DNA from: Vespula vulgaris | Lineage: Eukaryota; Arthropoda; Insecta; Hymenoptera; Vespidae | Length of the DNA stretch: 64,000 nt | Reading direction: 5' to 3' | Assembly (NCBI RefSeq): GCF_905475345.1 | Contig: NC_066586.1 | Coordinates: 9,804,400-9,868,399, forward strand | The notes under the pieces: model-generated | Databases searched by the model: none | Told to the model about the DNA's origin: nothing | The model's input: only the letters and a program-made list of their open reading frames with translations | Translations under genes and position numbers: made by a program | Shown here: one piece after another, positions 28,589-42,600 of the stretch | Layout: every line of letters begins with the position of its first letter | Numbering within the stretch: position 1 is the first letter of the stretch

Positions 28589-31500
28589 CTGAAGAAAAAA
28601 GCAAAACAAGGATTTAATACTTTCTGAACCATCGTGACTTTTTTATCGCTTTTTTTTCGACTTCAAATGCATATACTTATTTCATCGAAACGAGTCTGCC
28701 GATTGTCGATAGGAAATATATGTGTATACAGTCTCGAACAAGATACGGATTTATCACCCGACATATGAGAGCGAAATATACGATATCAATATCGCTTGAC
28801 GGGAAAATCGAAGCGACTGGAAGGTCATCGAATAAATAAATGAAAACTCGTCTGAAAATACAACCAACCACGGACGTTCTATAGAATTTGAATCTTTTAA
28901 AAGCTTCGGTCTACTTAAGGACGTTAATAGATATCTTCCAAGTCAGATTCGAAATTATCTTGGAAGAATTTACTGAGTAACTACGTACAGACGATTTAAA
29001 CGTTCTTATAATCGCATTTCTATCTGGAAATTTAGAAGAATTCTTTACTACGCTGAGTTTTTCAAATTTACCTACGACACTGAAACAAGTTTCTCGATGC
29101 GTACTCTGTTCACACGTAAGTCGCAGATAGTTTGATGCGAATTAAGGGCGTACATTAATTTTAGATCAGTCGTCGGCGACCAGATCGACGAACGAACAAA
29201 AAACCAAACGACCGAACGAGTCGTCCGTACGACGCTAGTATGACTCGCTGAAAATGCATTGTGTGAAATACATTGAATCAAATGTATGCGTTCACACTAC
29301 AAGCAATTTTCTTGAAGACCAGACATTGGCAAATGTAGTTTTCGACGAGCTCGAGGCGATTGTCTCCACTACCTCTGCCTCTGAGACCAAACATTACAAT
29401 ACTGACAAATTCGATTTCCTAAGTTTGGTCACCTTTTCGGTTTTTCTGTCAACCAAATCGCCGAAGATTAATTTGACAGTATACATGCAGACTTACATTT
29501 CAAAGCGTAATTCGTATGACAGTTACCTAATTATATAAATTACACAATAAATGAATATTTTTTAATTTAAATCACTTTCATAATCACCGACTCAATGATA
29601 CATCAGCTGATATATCATTTCATTCTTTTTACGTGAAATAGATATAACGGGCCATATAAAATCCGTGAAAAAATACATTAAAGTTCTTCCTCATTCATTC
29701 AACGTACTTAGATTGTGTCTGCACGCGTATCGTGTTTTTTTTTTTCGTTAATTAATTCAAATTGCAAGACACATTGTAGTCAGGTAGATAGTTCAACAAA
29801 TAACATAACATATAAAGAAAACTTTACGTCTATGTAATAACTAATAGATCGCATGTTTTTGTAAAAGATGAGATAACCATCAGGCTACTTCTTTTTCTCC
29901 GCAGGTCCAGTAACATGCGCGAGATACGCGTTAGTTTTAGGCAAGATTTTGTCCTAACCAGACTTATTTGAATCATCGATATGATTAAAATTAGATATCG
30001 TTAAAGTAATCTCTTTTGTATAAAATAATTAAAGTGGCAGATTATCTAAAGAATCGCGAAAAGAACAATGCTGTATTATGTATTAAAATTAATTAAATAC
30101 ATCTTTATTATTATAATACGTACGCTATAATTTATCGTTCTGATCTCTTATGTATAATAAAAGCAAGTCTAATCTAATACAAATGGTAAAAAACGTGTGT
30201 AAAATCATCCTAGCAAGAAAACCTAGTGCTCTAATAATATTGAAATATCTTAAAATCAACTTAGTACTGACACTGCTAATCTTCATCGATCAAACTACCT
30301 GTCATGTTTGATCCGACGTTGGCCGATGTAGAGATGTGAGTGTACTGAACTGTTTCATAAGGAAGCACATCTGTTTACGAGCGAAGGTCGAAGATCTCTC
30401 AACATACTTATTTATATTACCCGTTAGGTAAATCGTATGATGTATATCACAGACCCTAGGTCAAGTCAGCCATTTCTTCTATCATGTAAACAAATGAAGT
30501 CGCCTAGCTGATAAATATATGAGTGCTTTTATCACGTGAAAATTTGCACAAACTATAACAAAATGTTAGATATATCATTCCAAGTTGACCTTTTAAAAAC
30601 TTTTTGAAAAGAAATGCAAAAAAGAAAAAAATTTTTTAACACAATGTTGTTGGGTCACATATTGTTTTTTTCTTCTTTTTTTTCCATTGTCAACAGTGAG
30701 TTTTTCTTGTTAATAGTGAGCAAAACGTAAACATATGTTTTTCGGATACTGTTGTTCGATTGCAAGACACATGCAAATATGGACTTGTAGATACGAAACA
30801 CACCTTGCTACGTAATCAGATCCTTTGTGTAATACTTTTTTTAGGCTCACACAATATGATATTGAGTAAACTACCGAAACCTAAATGATCTCATAATGCT
30901 TCTTTTGATGAGAAAGTATGTCATAAAAAAAAATGAATGTTGATTGAGACAAGTTGATTCTTTGCAGAATCCATGAGCGTACCAAATACACAACATTCAC
31001 ATAACAGTATATAGTTTCATGAATTTTGAATTTTAAATACACTACTTTGTGTAATATTGTATGTTTCCTTATTTGTCAGAACGCTAATAGAATAGTTTTA
31101 AGTAAAAGTATTTTTAATCATAAATACAAGTTTTTTTGACCTGAATGAAATAATATTTGATCAGATAATATTTTCTTGTAGCAAAATATTATCAAGGGAA
31201 CGCATGTTAAAGCGACTAGTACCGTCCGAATGACCGCGAGAAGTGCCCGTTTCCAATCAAAATTTATGCCCAAAGTACCCTGCACAAAAAGTTTAAGTGT
31301 CAGGTACCGTAATTGATGCTGCATTTCACATTTTATGTGAAAATGTGCTAGAGCATCTGGCTGCCTTGTGCAATTGACGGTAATCGAAATGCATTAAATC
31401 AAGCATTATCACACCGTTTGTTACTTCTCAACAAAATTATTTTGAAACCTCCTGGCACTTAAATATTTAATTAAGAACATTACTAATTCCTGTAGAAATT

Positions 31501-33534
31501 TTATATATTTTTCCGATTACAGAGATTACCTTATGCTACTCTTTTTTAATCTTCTAACTTTTCTCATCTCCTCTTCTTCCTTTTCGTCATATTTGTTTCT
31601 CTCTTTCAGTTCTTTTATAATCTAAATAGTGGTAAGAACCAATACTAAACTCATAATACACACACACACACACACAGATGTATACACCATAAACTAGAGA
31701 CGAGAAGAAAATGAGAAGGGCATAGAAAAAATCGAAAAAGAGAAAATCGCATCAAGAATTTCCTTATTAATATGCCGATCTCCATGAGCCTGTCTCTATT
31801 TTCCGTAACTTTGCATATTGGTAAGCTCGAGAAGAGTAACAACGCAAAGTACGAACATGCACGATAATAATGCTAAGAGGATGTACCAACTAGAGAGAAA
31901 GAGTAAATGAGCAAACGAGTTACCACCGGAGGACTGGTTAATGCGATGAATATTAAAAACGCTTCTCATAGTGAGTCGAAGAATTCTAATCAGATATACA
32001 GCTCCTTCGATAGCGTCTATCGTTCCTATACAATAGTTTGCGAATGTCAAAGCGAATCCTTCGTAAAAAAAAAAAGAAAACGAAAATCTTTTATATTTTT
32101 TCCTTTGATAAAACAAATAATTTTTTAATTTACATCCAAATGTTCAACATTCTCGCAATATCAATATTTTCTTATGTCGGACAAAACGAATATTATCTTA
32201 TTGATCTTGAGAAGTTATCGATGATTATCTTCTCTTTAATAGTAACTCTATCAAAGAATATACTTGCAACGAGACTTCATCTCAGTTTATGATCTTTATT
32301 TGATATAAATTCACTATACTTTATGTTTCCTCTTAGACATTGCCAATGAAAAGGTACATAACGTGTATTCCATCCGGTGATCGGTTAATCGTTCTCTTTG
32401 TATCCTTGAATAAAGATGGAAGGATGGGCGTTTTAGCGGTTAACGTTTTGGTACGAGAACAATGTTGATATTGATTTCATCATGAGGAGAGCTAGGAAAG
32501 GAAATCTTAATAGTAATTATCAGTATATAATCTGTAATGGTATCGACCATATCTGGGAACATAACTCGGAATATAAAATTTCGCCATAGGCAACTCTTAA
32601 ACGCTAGTCATATTGCGTGTAATATATTTTAAGAACGCGAAGCGTGCAGTACGCGTGGGTAGTGATTAGTAACGGAAGCTCCTTAAGTGGGTGTGCCTTC
32701 AGATAAGACACTTTGCGGTCTCTCCACCTTGTTAAACGATTAAAAGTTCTCTTAAGAGCATTAGATCGTCAAGATGTTTGACACATTAAAAAAAAACAAA
32801 AAAGAAACAGAGAACTACAAATTAAAAGCCGCTCGTAACATTTTCCTGTTAATGACACAAGATCGATCGAAAATGAAAAAAAGACCTTGTACCGCGATAA
32901 TAAGTCAGAAGCAAAGATAAAAATAGTATCTTTTCGAAAGCGAGAAGGAATCCGCTCGAAATTGTAATCAGTGAAACAATAAGCGTATCGTCGCCAACGA
33001 CAGCGAGTTCAATGTTACCGCTTTAGCGGATTAAAATCTGAAAAAAGAAGAGCAGAGTGCTTTGTGGAGTTAAACCAAAATAGAATCCTCGTAAAGATGG
33101 AGGAGAATTGACGGCCGGTTTCTTTCAAGGAACTCGGTATCTTCCCACAGTCTTTCTTTTTCCTTCTTGCCTCTTATTCTTCTTTTTACTTCTTGTCTCT
33201 TTGTCTTCTTTTACCTTTTCTTCTTCTTTCTTCTTCCTATTCGGTCTTTATAGTACGACATAGCACAGTTGCAAATTTACGGTACGTAACATCTCATTCG
33301 GCCGTTGCAATCCAGAGAGCTCGTGACGTAAGCCTTCCTCTGCACCCCTACCTTTCTTGTATTAACGCGTGCACCAAGCCAGGCAATGACACTGTTTAAA
33401 GATCAGAATGATATCTACTCGAGGTACCTGACCAAGCTACATCGTATGAGCTAGTGTATTCTCCGTGTGTACGCGTGTGTGTTAATAGGGCAAAGAACTC
33501 CATCTTCCTTCCTCTTTTTATTTCTTTCCGTAAT

Positions 33535-33613
<79 letters not shown>

Positions 33614-36600
33614 CGTTTCGACCTCTCAGCGATTGGTCGTGCGACGTGTCGACGTACCGTTAACCGACGGAGGATTCTCGATCAGACCGTAAAGAAACGT
33701 CCCCGTACCTTTCCACAGCAGATACGTCGTCGAGCGGACCTTTCCCGTGAACCAAGAAGAGTTTGTATCGGTATCTTTTTCTTACGAAAGATCGTAAGAG
33801 TACATTGAGGACCTCCCTTCCTCTATCATGCTTGTACACGATTCTTCTAGCACCTATTCTAGATGAGAAGAGAGAGTTAAAACCGGAGTCGAAGCATATA
33901 AAGATGTTTGAGGTCGACTACTGATAATCAGCCTGCAATCGCTGAAACGAAGCCGGCGATTACCAAGTGCGCCGGGCATGCTTAGATCGTTGCAGAAGCG
34001 GTTAACGCGGTTGCTAGCCCACGAACAACGCGACTACTGAAATTAGATACTCTCGCTGTAGGCCAGAGGCATTGATCAAGATGCATTCACACGGTTGTCC
34101 GATTTAACAGCCATTTTATATTCGTCAAACACCGTTACTGATCGAGTAGCATCCTCGAATGAATAGAGGCTGAAATGGCATTGGCCGAATGAATAGGGGC
34201 CATGCTCGTAATAAATCCGTAGCTTCTCGATTACTCCGTCTGCTTGCAATTAAAAAGGAAAGTTCTTGGATAATTGTATAAAAAATAAGCACTAGGGTAA
34301 GAAGAAGACAACCTTCTCCTCTTCGATACTCGATTGGAATCCTCGGTTGTAAAGCCTACTTCTTTATTAACGATCCGCACCTAGTTCCAAGAATATTCCA
34401 ATTTCAAGATAACATCGCAATGGAGCTGCAGAACTAGTCGTGTCCCGATTGCCTGGCCTTGTTTATTTCGTCTTCGAGTGCCCCGTCATTGGATGGAAGG
34501 AGCAACCCTTTAATCGACCGCTTGGATTCTCTTCCTAGTATATCCAGTTACGTGTTTACACGTCTTTGCGGTAGTAAGTTTATTTTACTACTATTGGCAA
34601 GACGCGCACGCTTCTTGCACAATCGTTCGATCGTTCGGTTTATTCTACCAAGCTGGGACCCAATGTCTGTCTCATTTCACGAGAGGAAATGCAAGCGAAT
34701 GAGCTTTCTAGCTCGATTCTATCTCCCAAGAAAACTGCGATCGGATAGGAAATTCCGTTATCTAACTTCGCGATGTAATTTCACGATTACGATAACGAGA
34801 TCTCACTCACTTCGGTACGACCAAAACGAGTTGAAACTCGAACTTGACTCGGAATGAATCGATACAAGAACGTCGGAATGCAAAAACTTACAACAAACCG
34901 CACAGTCTCAGGAGCAAAAGACCTACATTCGCGGAGAATCAGGCGAAAAAAGAAACAACTTTTACGGTACTCCCATTGAAGGATATCATCGACCAAGTAC
35001 GATTATCATCCTTTCGTAATCTCGAAATTATGGCTTTCAGGATATAGAATCTGAAATGAAGCATCGATAGAGACATTTTATCCGATCGTTCCAGCTTTAG
35101 TATTTTTATGGATACAAGGCTTAGATCATGAAAGTAGTCGAGCAGTATCCGATAAAATGTTTAACATTTATCCTACCTATTTATCCTATCCTATATTAGC
35201 TCACGTAACGCATTATTAGTCCTTGAGAACATTGCGGGATTCCAGAACTTATGATCAATAATATAACGAATATAACCGATCGAGAAAGGATAATGGTTTG
35301 ATGTTTAGATTATGTGTCTCAATAGTAGTATCGTATGTTGACGCACACTAAAAGCATGTCTCCTCGTATCTGCGGCAATTCGATTAAATTTATGACGCTC
35401 TTATAACTACTAAAAAAGCAATTATCTTACGTCCAAAGCAATTTACAAGATCTTAATAAGGCTACTCTCGTGGTAACTCGACTACCAACTAGATTACGTG
35501 GACAAAGAGATAGGTGGCAAGTTCTGACGTCTTTCTCGAGTACGAGAAAAGATTGGCGCCGGTCTTTACGAAGACTATTTTTCTAGTTTTGACTCGATTC
35601 TTTCTACCGTCTATTTCTCCATTAGGATGAAAAACTGAGAAGTGTTACAGCGAGAGAATCTCGAATCAACGAGTGCACGAACGAGAAATGATTCTATTGT
35701 TAAAGAGCTCGTAGTTACGAACCCGATACTAGGAACCAAAGTCTATGATCACGGACGAAGGTTTCTATCACTGATTCGCCGACGTCATCGTGATTACCGA
35801 TGTTAAAAACGATGTATTAAAAACGTAAACGTCCCTAATCGTTCTTCAATATTGTACTGAGAGGGCTTGTGTTCGCGCGCAATTAGCTTAATAGAGGAAG
35901 AGAGGAGCGAGTTGCAAAGAGGTCCGATGGCACCCGGAGGCTACGGAGATGAGGGAGTGTAGAAGAAGGAGGTGGTGGAACCAGTAGAAGGAGAAAGAGA
36001 ATTGCACTTTAGGGCATAACGGCATATGGCCAGGATTCACGGTCGCCATGTCACGGAGTTGTAGCGGGCAGTCGTGTGCGCACACAAGTGCACACACAAG
36101 AAAGGGAAAGAAAAGAAGGATAGAGATAGGTATAGAGATAGTGATAGAGATAGATATAGAAATAGAGATAGATATAGAAATAAAGATAAAGATAGAGGGA
36201 GAAAGAGGACAGCCTGGTTCATGCATTTTCTTCGGCCAGTCACACCGCCGATGCGGACCATCGGCATCAAGCAGCCCCCACGGCAGCCCCCGTAGTCCCA
36301 TCGACACCGAGTAACTCTATGACTAACAAGTTTGCACTTTAGCGCATAACGGGGCATTCTGGCGTGTTCCATAGATCATGGTCCATGACCCACGGATTGC
36401 GTGGGCCGGGCACTATAACCATTTCTCGACGATATAGCGACGGCGTGGCTGCAGTACCACGAGCATTAAGTTTCCAGCTTCTTCGTCTTCTTCTTTCTTA
36501 GCCTCTTCGTCTCTTCTCTCCGTAGATACATCCCTCCACGATACTACTCTTCGCGTTTATACTCAGACTCACGACAACGAAGCAGACTTCGTCATTTTTG

Positions 36601-39600
36601 ATCGAAAGATTGCAAATGCGTTTACGAACTTCTACAATTCTGCTAATAATCTCTGTGAACACATAATCGATGGAAATTAATAGAAAAAATTTTTGATAGG
36701 GATTTACTCGCAGTCGACGATCGATTTCCAAATACTATAAATCTTTCAAGTCTGCTGTCTTTCCTCCTACTGCTATTTCATCGACCATTTCTCAATACGA
36801 AACTGAGAACATCAGGAGGAGGCGAACATCGAACATCAGGAAATCACCTTACCACGCTAAGGTCGTCGTGTAGCTAGGATCTCAGGGTCAGGATGCCAAC
36901 GCTACCGCACAGTACCCCACACCGAGAGACCCCACCGAGAATAGCAATGTTCGACGCTGATTTTTTTCCCGAATATATGTGTTAAAATGATATGGAGAAC
37001 GACAAATTTTTGTTTGGAATAAAAGAGAACATATAAAACCAATATCTTCTTATCATTTTTATAAAAATATAAATATCATTACCATTCTGATAACAATCTG
37101 AGTGACATGTATCGTACGAACACTACTTTCTACATTTTCATCATTATTTTTTCTTTTAAAAATTAAATATACCTATCTATACTTTGCAAATAAATAAAAT
37201 ATTAAAAATAATAATTGAATTACTTTCGTCACTAGTTAGTTCGTGTATATGCATACATTAACATCAACACGAGGTGCCCAGGTCGTTAGAATCTAGAACT
37301 CGTTATCCAGGATCAGACGCGATTTGTACTACGTAGTTTTATTCACGGCCCAGGACCGCCTACCGTTTGAAAGAGTGGACGATAAAAAAAAGGAAGATCG
37401 GCAAAGTGGATGGCCAATAATACCGTATATTTTTAGACCCAAAGGAGATTATTTTTCGCGTCTGAAGACGTCGCGAAACAAGATAAAGGGGATTCCTTAT
37501 GATGATCCTCCCAAAAAAACGTCCTAAAAAATATGTTCGGACGTCGACATTGAAAATATAACGAAAGAACGGCTAACATCAGGATCAAGAGATGCCGACA
37601 ACTTGTAAGGATGTAATTCTAAAAAATTTGCTATTGTGAGAGAACGAAGGATGACCTTTAAAATCATCTCGTAGCTATAAATAACCACTTTGATAAGATC
37701 TCTAGCCGAGATTTATAATGTTTTCAATGTTTGATTTCTCCATCATCATGTATAATGATTTATATGACATGATCGATTTAATAGGAAGGATCGTACATCA
37801 TAGCCGACTCGAAGTTGAACGATAATTCAGGCTATTTTATCTAAATTACAAAATCTAGAAAACACGCTGCCTATCCACGAGTAGATGCCCGTAGTAATCA
37901 CGTGATACAACCTCTTGTTTGCACTGCCCCTTACTATCAACCGAAAATTGCAACCGAGACATGTTGTTAACGTTGTTATTAATATTATTACTCTTATTAT
38001 TAATGGCATTAACCGTAAATCTTTTATCCCGCACGGACGACATCGAAGATAAGATCGAAGCCCATCGAATGTTGCAATTAATGGGATATAAATCTATTTG
38101 GATCTTTGGAAATTAATCGCGATGACATATGTACATTCACGCAGTGAGCATACAATATTTTGTTTAATTTATGGTTCACTGAACCATAAATTAACAAATG
38201 TATATAAAAAAATCATTTATTCGTTTAATTAAACGAGGACAAATATAAATTTTGTCAATGGCTATTTATCTTATTGCGAACGCATTAACGTTAAATAGTA
38301 TTAACAAAAAAAAATAAATACAAGTATTCAAAAATAAAGTTTTAATGGATAAGCTTGAATGTAGCTTTGAGCACCGCAAGAATGCTTCAGGAGATGACTC
38401 AAGATTCAAGATCTTCGGACAAAGTCATGAATACCAACATGTGGAAGCGATGGACACAATTATTTGCTCATTATTATAACTTAATTCGCATTTATAATGT
38501 TGACACATTTCTATGCACTCCGGAAAACGAAAAAATACATTCGATAAAACGATAAATGTTCAGCAAAAAAATTAAATGTTAATTTTGATTTGAGCAAAAT
38601 CCATGTTCGGATCAAAGTTAACATTTGACGCGTTAATATCAACGTAAGGAACGTCATTCTAACGACTTGATTTTGCAATAGAGTATATAATATTCTTCTT
38701 TATATCTCGTTAAAAAAAATTGTCGAGATTGAGTGTTTGATTAATTGTAAGAATAATGTATATAACATTAGAATGTATATAACATAAGAATAATATATAT
38801 ATATTATATACATATTACATATATATTATAGATTCGCCAAATAGGATAAAACTTTTTGAAAATAAAACTATTAGAAAAGAACCAGTTGAAATGGTTCATC
38901 GAATTCCTTTGAATAAAAGACACGCCCACTGCGAAAAAAGCACCTGTATTTCCTTAATCCTTAACCAGACGACTTTAAGAAATTTATAACTTTCATTTTG
39001 TACGCGTAATTTTGGCTGATCATAAATCAACGAATGATTATAGTTTGCCCTCCGCCGTTCTTTTTTATTCTTTCATCTTATTTCTTCTTTTTATTATGAA
39101 AATTACAGAGAATTCTCCAATCATCTATTCGATTATTATTCGTAAAAGATTCCATTTTTGTAAAAATATTCAATAACAAAAAGCTTTTCTTCTTCGGAAA
39201 AATTACAAAAAGATTTCGAATATTTTCATTTCGTTACTTTCTTCCTACTTTGTTTACAATTTCAAATGTTTATCATCGAACCACTCAACGTTCTTCGATA
39301 AAAATAAGACGACGGTTATGACAATCTTCATCGATTTTTCAACAATATTGTACTCATAATAAAGTAACATTATCGGTCATGTATTCCGTCGTGATATTCA
39401 AAATAAATCACGTGTTAACGTTTAACAGAAAGTCGTCGAAACGTCCTTCATTTATATTAGCGAAGTAAACTCAATGACAGTGCTTTCGCTTTATTACGCA
39501 AAAGGAGTAATAGAGGTAGGCTCATGTCGTAGCATCTCTGGAAATCAAGTTTCTCCGGTATTCCGGTACTTTTGTTTTACGCTTAACATGGGATGCGATT

Positions 39601-42600
39601 GTTAATTAAGATCTCGGACGGAAATAACTCGGTACGTTTGCGAGGATAATTCCAAAGAAGGATCGTATATACCAAGGATTACTTCTGTGCTTTCACAGAT
39701 GGAACCCACTGAAAACCAAATTCTTCTCTTCTTTTCCTAACAAGGAGAAAGAAGGAGGGGAGGAGAGAGAGAGACAAAGAGTGAGAGAGAGAAATTTTTT
39801 TCAATTTAACACAATAATTATGATCGATTAATAAATTAGTTCGACAACAACGAACGATCTGTCAGTTTAAAGTTGAAAGATTAAATGATCATTGTACACA
39901 CAGGCGTTTAATCGATTAATTATCAAAATACGCAGTATCCCACAATTGGCGACACGTGAAATGTAATAAAATCAGAGAATAATGTACACCTAATGCTCCA
40001 TTTAAACGGTATCTTAGTATCTAAACAATTCATGTAAAACATAATGCAGATTTCCAAATATTAAAATCCTATATGAACAATAAATTATTTGTAGACAAAA
40101 AATATGAAAATCGTGAATAAAATTTTCTTTAGTCGTAATAAGATATTTTTTATTTTAAGTGTGATTTTTATTCTAGAATGTTTTCTCTTCGGAAGCAGAA
40201 TAACGACTAAGGCACTACTGAAGTTAACGATGATCCGATACTCCATTTAAAATGTTCATTATTCCTAACATTCACAAGAAAATGTCATGTATCTATGTTC
40301 TCGAGAAAAGTATCTAAATATATGCATCGATTTATACGAAATCAGCTTGATCACCAAATATAGGTATACTAGAACGAAACTTTCCTATACCTAGAATACT
40401 AAAAGTGACAAAATATTTTACTCGATAAGTAAACTCGAAAAGAAATACACATACGTCTGTATCAATGTCGATATCAAATAACGTAACGTCGACAACAGAA
40501 TCAATTCGACGAATAAAGCAGTTCGACCAAGTCCATCAAAGTCTGTTGAATGGTCAAGAGAAATTCAGATAGTCTTATAGGAAGATGCATACGCGCGGTC
40601 GTTCGTTGAAGACGCTCGGGTACTGGTCCGAGGCTGCGGTGTCCGAGGGTGTCCTTGAAGCGGGCGGGGTCGTCACACGACGGCCGCGGGTAAACGACCA
40701 TCAGAAAGCTATGTGTGTTACCAGCCGAGGCCTTATGCCGTAGCTTACACTCGTACTCTTTAACTTCCTGTGTCTGTATATGTAACGCGCACGCGCACTG
40801 TCTCTTTCGTTCGGTTCTTCACTCTGCCGTTCTTCTTGCCTTTTTATCTCCCTCTTTTTTTTTCAACTCCTTTCGCTCTTCCTCGAGTAGCACGAATAAG
40901 CGAATCCATCTCGCACGTATTCGCAACGAATGATTTCAACCATCTCATTTTCTCCTTTTCCCATATATGCGCTTAACAAGAAAATTTTTAATAATTCTGT
41001 TTTCCTCTATTAACTCGAATAATAGATGCTCGTAAAGATATCTAACCACAGTACAACGTTTTTTGACAATACACGAAGAAGATTGTCTTGCTAATGAACC
41101 TTGTAAAAACGTCGAGCAAAAAGATCCCAGTACAATGAAATATAGTTGGCCAACTGGTAATGAATCAAATCTATTACGATAACAGCAGTAATAACAGCAG
41201 CAATGGATGGATACGGCAAAAGCTGGTGAGATGCGAACGAAGAACATGCGATCGAGCGCGGAGAGCCACCCGCTTCTTCCCACCTTTCCATTTGCACATA
41301 TATGTTCTTTCTACCTCTCTCTTTCTCGACCGCAAAGAGACCTGTAGGTAAGTCCATACGATGCACGTACAACGCGGTAACAACCGCCTAACCAATGGCA
41401 CCAGTTCAGTAACAATTCCAATTATAGATCGTAAGTGTATTCTACGGGTCGCGGGAGCAAACCACCTCCTCCTCCTTATCCTCCTTCTTTCCTTACTTCC
41501 TGATCGCAGAACCAATTATGTTGCGAGCGAGCGTGCGGAGCCCTTGAGTAAATTGAAAACTTCGTCTACGTTCCTCCGCATGTCCGTTCCAGTTGCTGAT
41601 CATACCATGAGTAAAGTTACTAACAAGAAAGGAAACGCCGCCCAGGATGTTACGTTGAAACTGACCAATCCTTATTCTCTTGCTAATAGATCCCTGAGAT
41701 TCGGTCAATTTCGCTAAGGATCTCCGTTCTTGGTTTATTCAAAAATATATATCGAGCATAATTTGATATTTATTTTTGGTATATCGATCAATACCGATAA
41801 ATAGTAGATATACCGAATGTATATCTAAAACTGAATGCGCATTATCGAACAATCGCCGGCAACCAAATCGACGAACGATCAAAAAACCAAGCGACCGAAC
41901 TCGACGATCAAACGAGTCATCTTTGCATTGCTCGTATAACTCGCTGACTGCTGTGACCAATGAAATATTCTAAAATAAAGTTTCTTTCGTTTTTAAACAC
42001 TGCCAGATAAAACAGCTGCGTGCAGATAGCGAAAGAAACAATTTAATACATTGAATTAAATCCACGCGTTCGCACTACAAACAACTTTCTTATAGAATAG
42101 ACATTGGCGAATATAGCCTCTAAGGAGTCGAAACGACCGCTTCCACTGCTTATACTTAAATTTGCCACTAAGAGCAGATATTACGATACTGATAAATTCG
42201 AGTCGCCGAATATCGTCTATTTTGTATTATATTTTTTATTATATCGTCTAGTATTGTGATCTTTCGTCCATCTAGCCGCGGACGATTGGTCAACAGTGCA
42301 CATACAATTTTAAAATTACTATTTAAATAACGCTGAGAATATATATAAATTCTTGAATATGTGAAATACATCTCACGAAAGAACAAGCGTAATTTATAGA
42401 TCGTAGTATAGATATACGCGATAACGTTTGCTAGTTGGTAGAAGGTAATCGCTATTATATCCCGATATATCGCGGAATATCGACTGCTCTGAGAGATAAC
42501 GAGAACGAGTAAGATTCTCGCGTTTAGTATCTCTCGTATGAAACCAGACGATAGTTTTTAATTTACAACGACATGTTCATTCGATACTACTCGGTTAGCG

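Noticed and set aside
33454..33808. Ser-Leu repeat proteins on the plus strand
   Set aside because: Direct translation of the (CT)36 microsatellite.
35888..36372. Open frames on both strands with Ile/Ser or Arg/Asp repeats
   Set aside because: Translation of the GATA tract; the flanking GC-rich sequence is kept as a finding instead.
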